Positions 29,943 through 38,441 of a stretch of 39,384 bases of DNA are shown here, piece after piece. The translations under genes were made by a program, and so were the position numbers. Numbering within the stretch: the first letter of the stretch is position 1; every line of letters begins with the position of its first letter. Source of the DNA: Planctomycetota bacterium (GTDB taxonomy: Bacteria > Planctomycetota > J058); contig JAGQRJ010000674.1 in NCBI GenBank assembly GCA_020425635.1, positions 1-39,384 of the forward strand, written 5' to 3'. The notes beneath the pieces are model-generated. The model did not search any database. It had not been told where the DNA came from and saw only the letters and a list, made by a program, of their open reading frames with translations.

Positions 29943-30909
29943 GGCCGGCCTTCGCTGCGCCGGGGCCCAGCCGCAGCGCGCCCGCGTGCCACGCCTGGAG
30001 CAGCGCGTAGAGCCAGCGCACGTCCGCTGGCGGGAGCGCGACGGAGTCGAGCAGCTCCCGGCGCCGACCGCGAACCCTGACCCAGAGCATGAGGTCCGCG
30101 CACTGCACGGCGTCGACCTCGGCGCGGGCCAGGTCGCAGCGAAACCCCCACCCGACCGGCACCCCCGAGCGCAGCGCGAGGCGCTCGGGGCTCAGCCGCA
30201 GCCGGTTGCGACAGCGCTCGCGCAGGAGCAACCCCGGGACGAGCAGCAGCCCCGCCCCACAGAGCGGGAGCATGGCCAGCGCGAACAGCCAGGAGAAGCC
30301 CACCTTCTCCGCGCGGATCAAGGGCCAGCTGAGCACGAGCTCGTCGGGGTAGTCCCGCTCGAGCCGGAGCCTCGAGCCCTCGGGCGGCGCGCTGACGCCC
30401 GCCCTCACGGCGGGCTCGAGCGCCCCGCGCGCGAGCTCGTCGAGGGTCCGGGCGACCTCCCCCGCGGCCCGCTCCCCCTCGCAGGGGATCAGCAGCCAGC
30501 CTCCGAAGTAGGGGTGCTTGACCCGCAGCCCGTAGCGCGTCGGCTCGCGCTGCTCGAGCGCCGCAACCGGCAGGTGGTAGACCCCCCCGAAGGGCGGGGA
30601 GATCACGGCGAAGCCGTCCTCGAAGCTGCAGCTCCCGTAGCGCCGCCGGAGGTAGACCAGGTAGCCGATCAAGGCCCCCAGCGGTCCGAACAGCCCGAGG
30701 ACCACGGCGACGGTGAACGCGCCCGTCGCCGCGCCCTCCCCGACCGGCGACTCCTGCGCCAGCCGCACCAGCTCGGGCCGATAGGCCGCGAGGGCCAGCA
30801 GGGTCGCCGCGAACACGAGCACGGTCACGACCGGAAAGCTCAGGATCGCGATCCAACCCACGACGCGGTGCGCGCGCGGCAGGGGCCGGGAGTAGCCGGG
30901 CTCAGCCAA
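29932..30909 (-). CDS. Membrane protein, second copy of a tandem duplication
   Basis: About 325 residues from TTG 30909. Membrane helices at ~15-42, 64-87 and 205-228, with soluble domains between and after. It is clearly paralogous to the upstream neighbour: both share LRRRYG-x-C, G-x-A-x-x-x-PPF, TR-(Y/F)-GLRV, a GW-x-L-x-PC-x-GE-type motif, R-LD-x-LA, and a C-terminal ADxRW-x-Y-x-LL-x-AWHAGALR. No family recognised; the C-terminal part resembles small beta domains of the PH type. The start is uncertain: TTG 30909 overlaps the neighbour's stop by 8 bp, and ATG 30942 is an alternative. It ends inside the convergent aldehyde dehydrogenase gene. Confidence 0.7.
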   Translation of the reverse strand: MAEPGYSRPLPRAHRVVGWIAILSFPVVTVLVFAATLLALAAYRPELVRLAQESPVGEGAATGAFTVAVVLGLFGPLGALIGYLVYLRRRYGSCSFEDGFAVISPPFGGVYHLPVAALEQREPTRYGLRVKHPYFGGWLLIPCEGERAAGEVARTLDELARGALEPAVRAGVSAPPEGSRLRLERDYPDELVLSWPLIRAEKVGFSWLFALAMLPLCGAGLLLVPGLLLRERCRNRLRLSPERLALRSGVPVGWGFRCDLARAEVDAVQCADLMLWVRVRGRRRELLDSVALPPADVRWLYALLQAWHAGALRLGPGAAKAGPSG

Positions 30910-31981
30910 GGTCGCGCTCGGGGAAGCGCAGCGCACCCGCATGCCACGCGCGCAGGAGCTCGTAGACCCAACGCGCGTCGGCACGGGATAGCGCCAGGAC
31001 GTCGACCACGTTCTCCAGGCGCCCGCCCAGCTCGAGCCACACCACCTCGTCCCCGTACCACACCGCCGCCTCGATCGCCTCGCGCGGGTGCTCCCAGTCG
31101 AGCCCGAGCCCAGGCACACGAACCGCTGCACGCATGCAGAGCGCTCCAGGGGTCACCGAGAGCACGTGCCGTCGTCGCTTGCGCAGCGCGAGCAGGAGCA
31201 GCAGGAACAGTCCGATCCCGAACACCGGCAGCAGGGCGACCGCAAAGGCCAGCGCATGGACGACGCGCCCGTCCCTCACCGGACTCCAGCTCAGCACGAT
31301 CGCCTCGGAGTCCGCGCGGTCGATCCGCACGAGCGACCCCGGCGGAAGCTCGCCGAGGGGCCGGGGAGCCACCGGCCCGAGCTCCGCCAGCGCGAGGTCG
31401 TCCAGGGCTCTCGCGAGCCTCCCGGCCTCGTGCTCGCCGTCGCACGGGAGCAAGGCCCAGCCCGCGCCCGCCCCCGCGCCGGCGCCTCCCGGGCGGGGGA
31501 GAGCCACGCGGAGGCCGAAGCGTGTCGCTCGACGCTCCCGAAGCCAGGGGACCGCGATCGAGTGCTGCCTGGAGAAGGGAGGGCAGAAGGTCGCCAGCCC
31601 GCCTTCGATCGTGCAGCGGCCGTAGCGCCGCCGCAGCCAAGCCAGGTAGCCAAAGAACGAGACCCCCGGCCCAAGGAACCCGACCAGGAACAACGCAACG
31701 CAGCCGCCGAGGATCGTCAGCGATCCCCCCGGGACCTCCTCGCGCAGGGTGGGGAAGCTCTTCCCGAGCACCTCGAGTGTGGCGACCCCGAGCGCAGCCC
31801 CTCCCAGGCTGGCGGGACCGACCAAGACCCAGCCCGCCCAACCCGCCAGGCGGTGAAGCGGAGGAAGTGGGCGCTCGAAGGTCAGGACCTCCGGGGCAGC
31901 AGCGCCCAACGCGGACGCCACCTGCTCGTTCCCCACGCGAAGCGGCCTGTCGACCGCTCGCAACCCCTCGTCTCCCTGCAT
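30902..31981 (-). CDS. Membrane protein, first copy of a tandem duplication
   Basis: A 359-residue protein with membrane helices at ~45-72, 88-115 and 242-266. It has a longer, hydrophilic N-terminus and a Gly/Ala-rich insertion (165-175) that the downstream copy lacks. The shared blocks around LRRRYGRC and the near-identical RW-x-YELLRAWHAGALRF ending show common origin. No known domain. The ATG at 31981 has no well-spaced Shine-Dalgarno (GAGGG touches it) but a TAGGCT 6 nt upstream. The two copies form one transcript with overlapping ends, suggesting a hetero-oligomeric membrane complex, which is inference. Confidence 0.72.
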   Translation of the reverse strand: MQGDEGLRAVDRPLRVGNEQVASALGAAAPEVLTFERPLPPLHRLAGWAGWVLVGPASLGGAALGVATLEVLGKSFPTLREEVPGGSLTILGGCVALFLVGFLGPGVSFFGYLAWLRRRYGRCTIEGGLATFCPPFSRQHSIAVPWLRERRATRFGLRVALPRPGGAGAGAGAGWALLPCDGEHEAGRLARALDDLALAELGPVAPRPLGELPPGSLVRIDRADSEAIVLSWSPVRDGRVVHALAFAVALLPVFGIGLFLLLLLALRKRRRHVLSVTPGALCMRAAVRVPGLGLDWEHPREAIEAAVWYGDEVVWLELGGRLENVVDVLALSRADARWVYELLRAWHAGALRFPERDLG

Positions 31982-31987
31982 GCCCTC

Positions 31988-31993
31988 AGCCTA
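31988..31993 (-). promoter_or_regulatory. -10-like TAGGCT before the duplicated membrane gene pair
   Basis: TAGGCT on the minus strand, 6 nt before the ATG at 31981; same geometry as the kinase and queA starts. No -35 recognised. Confidence 0.4.
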
Positions 31994-32071
31994 CCCCGCC
32001 CGCGACCGCAACCGCACGCGCCACGCCGGACTCCCCGTAGCCCTAACCCCCGCCCCTCCCACGAGAAATGC

Positions 32072-32101
32072 TTGCCCTGACCCTGCCCGCTGCGGCAGAA
32101 T
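32072..32101 (+). promoter_or_regulatory. Sigma-70-type promoter of the PreA-like gene
   Basis: TTGCCC (32072-32077), 18 bp, CAGAAT (32096-32101), about 55 bp before the ATG. Confidence 0.5.
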
Positions 32102-32156
32102 GCCGCGCCTCAGGCCGCGCAGCTCCGCGCGCCGACCGCTTGATCAGGAGAGCCCC

Positions 32157-33275
32157 ATGGCAGACCTCAGCATCGAGGTAGACGGCCTCAAGTTTCCCAA
32201 CCCCTTCGTGATCGGCTCGGGCCCCCCGGGGTCCAACGCCAACTGCATCAACCGCGCGTTCTCCCAAGGCTGGGGCGGCGTGGTGTGCAAGACGATCGCG
32301 CTGGAGGCCGACAAGGTCAACAACGTCGCCCCGCGCTACGCGCGCCTGCGGATCGACGGCGGCGACCCCAAGGACAAGAAGCAGATCTTCGGCTTCCAGA
32401 ACATCGAGCTGATCTCCGACCGGCCCTTCGACGACTGGCTCGACGACTTCAAGAAGATCAAGGACACCCACCCCGACAAGGTCCTGATCTGCTCGATCAT
32501 GGAGGAGCCGCGCAAGGACGCCTGGCAGGAGATCGTCGAGCGCTGCCAGGAGGCAGGCGTCGACTCCTTCGAGCTCAACCTGAGCTGCCCCCACGGGCTC
32601 CCCGAGCGGCGCATGGGCATGGCCATGGGGCAAGAGCCCGACATGGTCGAGCGCGTGTGCAAGTGGGTCATGGAGGTCGCCAAGGTCCCGGTGTGGGCCA
32701 AAATGACCCCCAACGTGACGAACATCACCGTCCCCGCGGAGTCGGCCTTCAACGCCGGCTGCCAGGGCGTGGCCGCGATCAACACGATCCTCTCGGTGAC
32801 CGGCGTCGACCTCGAGACCCTGCGCCCCATGCCCACCGTCGAGGGCCACTCGATCCCGGGCGGCTACTCCTGCAAGGCGGTGCGCCCGATCGCGCTGCGC
32901 ATGTGCATGGAGATCGCCCAGGCCTTCCCCAACAAGACCCTCTCGGGGATCGGCGGGGTCGAGACCGGCAAGGACGCGGCGCAGTTCATTCTGCTCGGCG
33001 CGCACACCGTCCAGGTGTGCACCGGCGTCATGCTCTACGGCTACAAAATGGTCAAGCCCATGATCGAAGAGCTCAGCGCGTTCATGGACAAGCACGGCTT
33101 CACGTCGATCGAGGACTTCCGCGGCAAGAGCCTGGAGTACTTCACGACCCACGCCAACCTGGTCGAGCTCCAGCGCGCGGCCCAGGTCAAGAAGTCGCTC
33201 GAGAAGGACAGCGACTGGAAGGGCGAAGACTTCGTCGAGCAGTCCGAGGCCCTCGCCGCCAACACCACCAGCTAG
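32157..33275 (+). CDS. Dihydroorotate/dihydropyrimidine dehydrogenase-like flavoprotein (PreA type)
   Basis: A 372-residue FMN-binding TIM barrel of the DHOD superfamily, closest to the flavin domain of dihydropyrimidine dehydrogenase: FPNPFVIGSGPPG, AFSQGWGGVVCKT, ELNLSCPHG (139-147), GMAMGQEPDMVE, AKMTPNVTNI, NTI-x-S-x-x-GVDLE, GGYSCKAVRPIALR, GIGGVETG. Where dihydropyrimidine dehydrogenases have the general-acid Cys (GLACGQ context) there is Met157, and the C-terminal 4Fe-4S ferredoxin domain of PreA is absent. It may use another residue or another substrate. ATG 32157 has AGGAG at 32146-32150. No PreT-like partner is in the window. Confidence 0.82.
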   Translation: MADLSIEVDGLKFPNPFVIGSGPPGSNANCINRAFSQGWGGVVCKTIALEADKVNNVAPRYARLRIDGGDPKDKKQIFGFQNIELISDRPFDDWLDDFKKIKDTHPDKVLICSIMEEPRKDAWQEIVERCQEAGVDSFELNLSCPHGLPERRMGMAMGQEPDMVERVCKWVMEVAKVPVWAKMTPNVTNITVPAESAFNAGCQGVAAINTILSVTGVDLETLRPMPTVEGHSIPGGYSCKAVRPIALRMCMEIAQAFPNKTLSGIGGVETGKDAAQFILLGAHTVQVCTGVMLYGYKMVKPMIEELSAFMDKHGFTSIEDFRGKSLEYFTTHANLVELQRAAQVKKSLEKDSDWKGEDFVEQSEALAANTTS

Positions 33276-33356
33276 CGCGCCGCTGGCCGGACCTCATTCA
33301 CTCACGCGCGGAGCGCCTCGCGCCTCGCGGTCCGCGCTGCATTTCGAGCACAGACC

Positions 33357-33911
33357 ATGAGCAACGAGGCCCCAGCGCCCGTATCGCTCGCGCCCTATCC
33401 GTGGGTGTGGCGCCTGGCGACGGCCCTCGAGCTGCTCGCCAGCGCCGGGGCCTGGCTGGGTGGGCTGCCTCCCTGGACCTGGCTCCACGCCGTCCAGGCC
33501 CGCCTGGTCGAGGTCCCCTCGCCCGTGCTCAGCGCGGTGGCGCTCTTCGCCTGCCTCTTCGCGCCGACCTGCCTCGCCTACGCCCTGGCCACCACCCCCG
33601 AGCGTCGACGCCGCGGCATGACCCTCGACGAGGTCGCGCGCCTGCACGAGCTCGCGCCCTGGGGAGGCCGGCGCGCGGGGAGCCCCCTGGCGCGCCGCCT
33701 GCCACCGGGGCTGATCCTGGCCGCGCTGGTCCTGACCGGCGCAGGGGTCAGCCTCGGCCCCGCCGCGACCCCCGAGGCCGCCGCGGCCCTCGAGGCCCAG
33801 CGCGGCCTGCTCCTGGGCGCCGCCGGCCTGAGCGCATTGCTCGCGCTCGTGGTGACCGCCTGGCGCACCTGGAGCGACCGGGCCCGCGCCGCCGCTGACC
33901 CAGACGGGTAA
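33357..33911 (+). CDS. Small multi-pass membrane protein, unknown function
   Basis: A 184-residue protein with probable membrane helices at ~17-37, 55-79, 117-135 and 149-169, and a basic cytoplasmic loop (ERRRRGMTLDEVARLHEL). No family recognised. The ATG at 33357 has no good Shine-Dalgarno. It lies between the PreA-like gene (82 bp upstream) and the RapA-like gene (77 bp downstream), all on the plus strand. Codon use is like its neighbours, and nothing suggests recent transfer. Confidence 0.6.
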   Translation: MSNEAPAPVSLAPYPWVWRLATALELLASAGAWLGGLPPWTWLHAVQARLVEVPSPVLSAVALFACLFAPTCLAYALATTPERRRRGMTLDEVARLHELAPWGGRRAGSPLARRLPPGLILAALVLTGAGVSLGPAATPEAAAALEAQRGLLLGAAGLSALLALVVTAWRTWSDRARAAADPDG

Positions 33912-33988
33912 AGACGCGACGGGTCGCCTCGCAAACCCGATCCCCACCCCCCCTCCGCCTCCGAGTAGGATCCGCGCTGGAGGACCGC

Positions 33989-36900
33989 ATGAGCCTGCCC
34001 GCTGGGGCCCTGATCCGTGACCGCACGCGCCGCGAACGCGGCTACGGCCGCATTCACGAGCCGCGCGAAGACGGCTTCGCCGTGATCGCGTGGCCGGGCG
34101 AAGAGCTGCGCGAAATGCGGATCCACGGAGGCGGCGACCTGATTCGCGCGCAGCTCCACCCCGGGCAGCGCGTGCGACGCACCGAAGACGAGCGCGGCGT
34201 GATCGGCGTGATCCACGCCGAGGTCGAGCACGAGGTCGAGGTCGACCGCTACACACGCCAGCCGATCCTGCGCTTGCGCGAGTACGAGGTCCGCTTCGAC
34301 GACGAGGTCATGACCCTCGGCGAGGACGTGCTCGAGCCCGTGCCTCCCGAGGGCAACGACCCGCGCGAGACCCTGCTCGGCTGCGCCTGGCAGACCCCGC
34401 GCGCCTTCACCGCCCGCGTCGACCTCCTGCGCACGACGTCCTTGTGGTACGAGAACGCCTTCGGGATCCCGGCCTTCCTGGGCGCACGGGTCGTGCCCCT
34501 CGCGCACCAGATCTACGCCGCGCGTCGGGTGCTCACCGACCGCATGCCGCGCTTCGTGCTCGCCGACGAGGTCGGCCTGGGCAAGACGATCCAGGCCGGG
34601 CTCGTGCTCCAGGCCCTGGCCGCGACCCAGCCCGGGCTGCGCGCGCTGGTGATCGCGCCTGGCGCCATGAGCCGGCAGTGGCTGTGCGAGCTCTTCCTGC
34701 GCTTCGGCGAGCAGGTCTTCGTGCACGTCGACGCGCTCAGGATCGACGCCGCCGACGACCCCGAGCTGTTCGAGGCGAGCCGCATGATCGTCTCGACCGC
34801 GGCGCTCGAGACCTTTCCCGAGGTCGGCCAGCACCTCCTCGCCCAGCCTTGGGACCTGCTGGTGATCGACGAGGCCCACCAGATCCACCCCGACAGCCCG
34901 CTCTACGGCCTGCTGCGCGAGCTCGCTCAGCAGACCCCCGGCCTGCTCGCGCTCTCGGCGACCCCGGCCAAGGGCGACGTGCGCGGCCTGCTCGGGCTCC
35001 TGGGCCTCGTGGCCCCCGAGGTCTACGACCCCGCCAAGCCCGAGCGCTTCGAGGCGGCCCTCGCCGCCCGCGACGCGATCGCGACCGAGCTCGACGGGCT
35101 GCTCGCCGCCCTCGACGAGGGCACCCCCGACGACTACGCCGCGCGCGCGAAGGCCTTGATCGCGCTCCTGCCCTCGGACCCGCACCTCGAGGGCTTCGCC
35201 AAGCGGATCAAGGCCAAGGACGAGGCCGCCTTCGGCGAGCTCGTGGCCTACGTTCAGGAGCACCACCGGGTCGACCGGCGGATCGTGCGCACCCGGCGCG
35301 CCACCCTCCAGGGCCTGGGCACCGCGCTCTGCAAGCGCGAGCAAGAGGTCCTGCGCTACAAGGCCACCCCAGCCGAGGTCGCCCTCGTCGAGCACGTCGA
35401 GGCGGTGCCCGCGCCGAGCGCGGCCAACCCGCTGCAAGACGCGCTCTGCGGGCTCTACCGCCGCCGCGCGAGCACGGCCCCGGTCCCGCTGCTCGAGCTG
35501 CTCGAGCGGCGCAAGCTCGCGCTCAAGGTCAAGCGCAAGAAGGCGAGCGAGTTCGACCCCCTGGCCGCTCTCGGCGCCGACCCCGGCCCGGCCGAGGAGG
35601 AGTACATCCTCGAGCGCGTGGTCAAGGAGGCCCCGGCCCTGCCCGGCGAGGCCAAGTGGCTCGAGCGCGCGGTCGAGCTGACCCACGCCTGGCTCGTGGC
35701 CTCGCCCGACGGCTGCGCGCGAGTCAAGGCGACCCTCGCCTGGCTCAAGCGCGAGGCCCGCGGCAAGGTGCTGGTCTTCGCCCAGGACCGCGAGACCGTG
35801 GTCGCCTTCGCCGACGTGCTCAAGGACCGCCTCGGCCCCGACGCCGTGGGCGCGATCCACCACGAGCTCGACGAGGGGCAGCTCAGCGAGATCGCGCTGC
35901 GCTTCCAGCAGGCCGACGGCCCCTGCCGCGTGCTCGTCTCCGACGAACTCGGCGGCGAAGGACGCAATTTCCAGGTCGCGAGCGCGGTGATCCACCTCGA
36001 CCTGCCCTGGGCCGTGGGACGGCTCGAGCAGCGCGTCGGCCGCCTCGACCGAATCGGGCGCAAGGCCAACCGCTCAGTGCGCTCGGTGATCTTGAGCGGC
36101 CCGGCCGCCAGCGAGCGCGCCCTGCTCCAGCTCCACGCGGGGGTGGTCGGCGTGTTTGAGCGCTCCCTGGGCGGGCTCGAGTTCCTGCTCCCCGAGCTCC
36201 AGCGCCAGGTGACCCGCGCCGCGTGCGCCGGAGCCGCCGCGCTCGAGGCCCTCGAGGGCCCGCTGCGAAAGCAGGTCGAGTCCGACCGCGCCCAGGCCGA
36301 CCGCGCCTACCAGCGCGCCCTCGACGCCACGACCGAGGCCCTCGACGAAGCCAAGGAGCAGGCCGAGATCCTGGCCTCGGTCGACGGCACCGACGACGCC
36401 GACAGCCTCGCGGGCTGGGCCAAGCGAATCGGGATCAAGGTCAAGGCGCTGGGCGACGACCTCTGGAGCCTCGAGTGGAGCTGGGAGCGGCTCAAGCGCG
36501 TGCCCCCCGGGATCGCGCCCCTGGGCTACGTCCCCGACGAGGGCCGCGTGCGTCGCCGAGGCACCTTCTCCCGCGAGCGCGCGCTCAAGGACGAGGCCCT
36601 CGAGTTCTTCGGCCCCGGGCACCCCCTGATCGACGCGATCGTGCGCGACCTCGGCGACGAGGCCGAGGGCCGCGCCGCGGTCTTGACCCGCGCCATGGGC
36701 CCCGACTACCGCGGCCACGCCTACCTGCTGGTCGTGGCCGACACCGCGCTGGCCGACGAGGCGCTCCCCGTGGGCATGCGCTACCGCGCCCAGGCGCACC
36801 TCTGGCCTCAGGTGCGCACGGCCGCCGTGCGCCTCCGCCCGGGCGCCGAGCCCGCCGCCGTTCAGGTCGAAGACCGCAAGCTCCTGCGCTTGCTCGAAGA

Positions 36901-37234
36901 CGGCGACAGCAGCGACCGCCCCCTCGACCCCGACGCGCTGGCCGGCTTCGTGAGCCTGCCCAAGCTGTGGTCGGCCGTCGACGCCGGGATCGAGCAATGC
37001 CTGACCCGGATCCAGGCCGAGCGCCAGCCCGAGGTCGACGACGCCGTCGCGCGCCTCGAGGCCGAGCTCGCCCCCGACCTCGCCTTCCTCCAAGGCTCCC
37101 TCTCCCGCCTCGAGGGCGCCGAGAAGGAGGAGGCCCAGGCCGAGATCGAGGTCCGCCAGCGCCTGGTGGCCGCGGTCCGCGGCGAGCGCCCGCGCCTCGC
37201 CGCGCTGGCCGTGATCGTGGGCGTCGCGGGCTAG
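33989..37234 (+). CDS. RapA-like SNF2-family ATPase
   Basis: A 1081-residue Swi2/Snf2 ATPase resembling RapA, which remodels stalled RNA polymerase and aids its recycling. A beta-rich N-terminus (1-115, Tudor-like as in RapA) is followed by the ATPase lobes: DEVGLGKT (193-200), VIAPGAMSRQW, DEAH (294-297), SATP (323-326). The helicase C lobe has VLVFAQD, VLVSDELGGEGRNFQ and QRVGRLDRIGR (681-691). The GEGRNFQ and GRLDRIG forms are those of RapA rather than eukaryotic remodellers. The C-terminal ~370 residues are helical and charged. E. coli RapA is ~970 residues. A GGAGG lies 5 nt before the ATG. A standalone SNF2 enzyme of a defence system is the main alternative, but no nuclease or methylase neighbours are present. 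Confidence 0.85.
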   Translation: MSLPAGALIRDRTRRERGYGRIHEPREDGFAVIAWPGEELREMRIHGGGDLIRAQLHPGQRVRRTEDERGVIGVIHAEVEHEVEVDRYTRQPILRLREYEVRFDDEVMTLGEDVLEPVPPEGNDPRETLLGCAWQTPRAFTARVDLLRTTSLWYENAFGIPAFLGARVVPLAHQIYAARRVLTDRMPRFVLADEVGLGKTIQAGLVLQALAATQPGLRALVIAPGAMSRQWLCELFLRFGEQVFVHVDALRIDAADDPELFEASRMIVSTAALETFPEVGQHLLAQPWDLLVIDEAHQIHPDSPLYGLLRELAQQTPGLLALSATPAKGDVRGLLGLLGLVAPEVYDPAKPERFEAALAARDAIATELDGLLAALDEGTPDDYAARAKALIALLPSDPHLEGFAKRIKAKDEAAFGELVAYVQEHHRVDRRIVRTRRATLQGLGTALCKREQEVLRYKATPAEVALVEHVEAVPAPSAANPLQDALCGLYRRRASTAPVPLLELLERRKLALKVKRKKASEFDPLAALGADPGPAEEEYILERVVKEAPALPGEAKWLERAVELTHAWLVASPDGCARVKATLAWLKREARGKVLVFAQDRETVVAFADVLKDRLGPDAVGAIHHELDEGQLSEIALRFQQADGPCRVLVSDELGGEGRNFQVASAVIHLDLPWAVGRLEQRVGRLDRIGRKANRSVRSVILSGPAASERALLQLHAGVVGVFERSLGGLEFLLPELQRQVTRAACAGAAALEALEGPLRKQVESDRAQADRAYQRALDATTEALDEAKEQAEILASVDGTDDADSLAGWAKRIGIKVKALGDDLWSLEWSWERLKRVPPGIAPLGYVPDEGRVRRRGTFSRERALKDEALEFFGPGHPLIDAIVRDLGDEAEGRAAVLTRAMGPDYRGHAYLLVVADTALADEALPVGMRYRAQAHLWPQVRTAAVRLRPGAEPAAVQVEDRKLLRLLEDGDSSDRPLDPDALAGFVSLPKLWSAVDAGIEQCLTRIQAERQPEVDDAVARLEAELAPDLAFLQGSLSRLEGAEKEEAQAEIEVRQRLVAAVRGERPRLAALAVIVGVAG

Positions 37235-37262
37235 CGAGCTCCACCCACGCCCCTGTGGTCGA

Positions 37263-38441
37263 ATGACCCGGTCGAACGACGTCGAGACTGGAGGACAGGT
37301 GACGCCAAGAGGTCTCACGCGGGTCGCTGGAGGCCTGCTCGTGGTGGGCGCGCTGCTCGCGGGCTTGATCGCGGGCAACACGCCGCGCGGCCCGCTCACC
37401 GTCTCGGGTCAGCTCGAGGCCGACGAGGTCCGCGTCGGGTCGCGGATCGGAGGCAGGGTGCGCCAGGTCCACGTCGAGGAGGGCGCGGCGGTGATCGCCA
37501 GCCAGGTGCTCGTGACCCTCGAGCCCTTCGACCTCGAAGAGCGGATCGCCGAGGCCCAAGCCCAGCTCGAGGCGGCGCGAGCCCACAGCGCCCGCCTGGA
37601 GGCCGGCGCGCGCCCGCAAGAGGTCGCCCAGGCCAAGGCCCTGCGCGACGAGGCCGCCGCCCGGCTCCAGGATCTGCGCCGCGGCCCGCGCGCCCAGGAG
37701 ATCAAGGCCGCCCGGGTCGGCCTCGAGCTGGCCGAGGCGGAGCGGCGGCTGGCCGCCCTCGAGCGCGAGCGGATCCGCGCGCTGCATTCGAGCGGCGCGG
37801 CGCCCCAGGATCAGCTCGACGCCGCCAACACGCGCTGGGAGGTCGCCGAGGCGCGCGTCCAGACCCGCCAGGAGGAGCTCGCGCTGCTGCTCGAGGGCAC
37901 CCGCGCCGAGCAGGTCGCCCAGGCGCAGGCGCGCCTCGAGCAGGCGCAGGCCGCCCTCGACCTGGTCGAGGCGGGCTTCCCCCCGCAGGATCGCGCTCAG
38001 GCCGAGTGGCTCGAGCGCGCCGCGGCGGCGCGGGTGGCTGCCCTCGAGCGCGCCCGCGAAGAGCTCACGGTCCGCGCCCCCTTGGGGGGCGTGGTCGACG
38101 CCCTCGACCTGCGTCCGGGCGCCCTCGTCCCCGCCAACGCCCCGCTGCTCTCGATCCGAGACCCCTCCCGGCTCTGGGTCCGCGCCTACGTCCCCGCGCC
38201 GTACCTCGGCCGGGTCCGCGAGAGCGGCGTGCTCGAGGTCCGCGTCGACGGCTTCGGCGAGCGCGCGTTCTCGGGGGCGGTCGAGTTCGTCTCGCTCCAG
38301 GCCGAGTTCACCCCCAGCAACGTGCAGAGCCCCGAGGAGCGCCAGCAACAGGTGTTCCGCGTGCGCTTGCGGATCGACCCCGCGGGCGCCGACCTCCGCC
38401 CGGGCATGAACGCCGACGTGATCCTCGGGCCGCGCCCTTGA
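37263..38441 (+). CDS. HlyD-type membrane fusion protein (periplasmic adaptor)
   Basis: About 392 residues. The N-terminal membrane anchor (TPRGLTRVAGGLLVVGALLAGLIAGN) is followed by a split lipoyl/barrel-sandwich motif (GSRIGGRVRQVHVEEGAAV...LVTLEPFD and VRAPLGGVVDALDLRPGALV). A long Ala/Glu/Gln/Arg-rich alpha-hairpin (~95-275) lies between the halves, then the beta-barrel domain. It links an inner-membrane ABC exporter to the periplasm or outer membrane, like YbhG. The ATG at 37263 lacks a Shine-Dalgarno; GTG 37299, in frame, has GGAGG 4 nt upstream and may be the real start (380 residues). The next gene, an ABC ATPase, overlaps its stop by 4 bp. Confidence 0.87.
   Translation: MTRSNDVETGGQVTPRGLTRVAGGLLVVGALLAGLIAGNTPRGPLTVSGQLEADEVRVGSRIGGRVRQVHVEEGAAVIASQVLVTLEPFDLEERIAEAQAQLEAARAHSARLEAGARPQEVAQAKALRDEAAARLQDLRRGPRAQEIKAARVGLELAEAERRLAALERERIRALHSSGAAPQDQLDAANTRWEVAEARVQTRQEELALLLEGTRAEQVAQAQARLEQAQAALDLVEAGFPPQDRAQAEWLERAAAARVAALERAREELTVRAPLGGVVDALDLRPGALVPANAPLLSIRDPSRLWVRAYVPAPYLGRVRESGVLEVRVDGFGERAFSGAVEFVSLQAEFTPSNVQSPEERQQQVFRVRLRIDPAGADLRPGMNADVILGPRP

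Noticed and set aside
33578-35995. An 805-codon minus-strand open frame opposite the RapA-like gene
   Set aside because: Mirror frame of a gene with complete SNF2 motifs; its Leu/Glu/Val/Gly-rich translation matches no family.
33989-37234. Defence-system SNF2 protein
   Set aside because: Helicase motifs are RapA-like, and neighbours are a small membrane protein and an exporter, with no nuclease, methylase or phospholipase genes.
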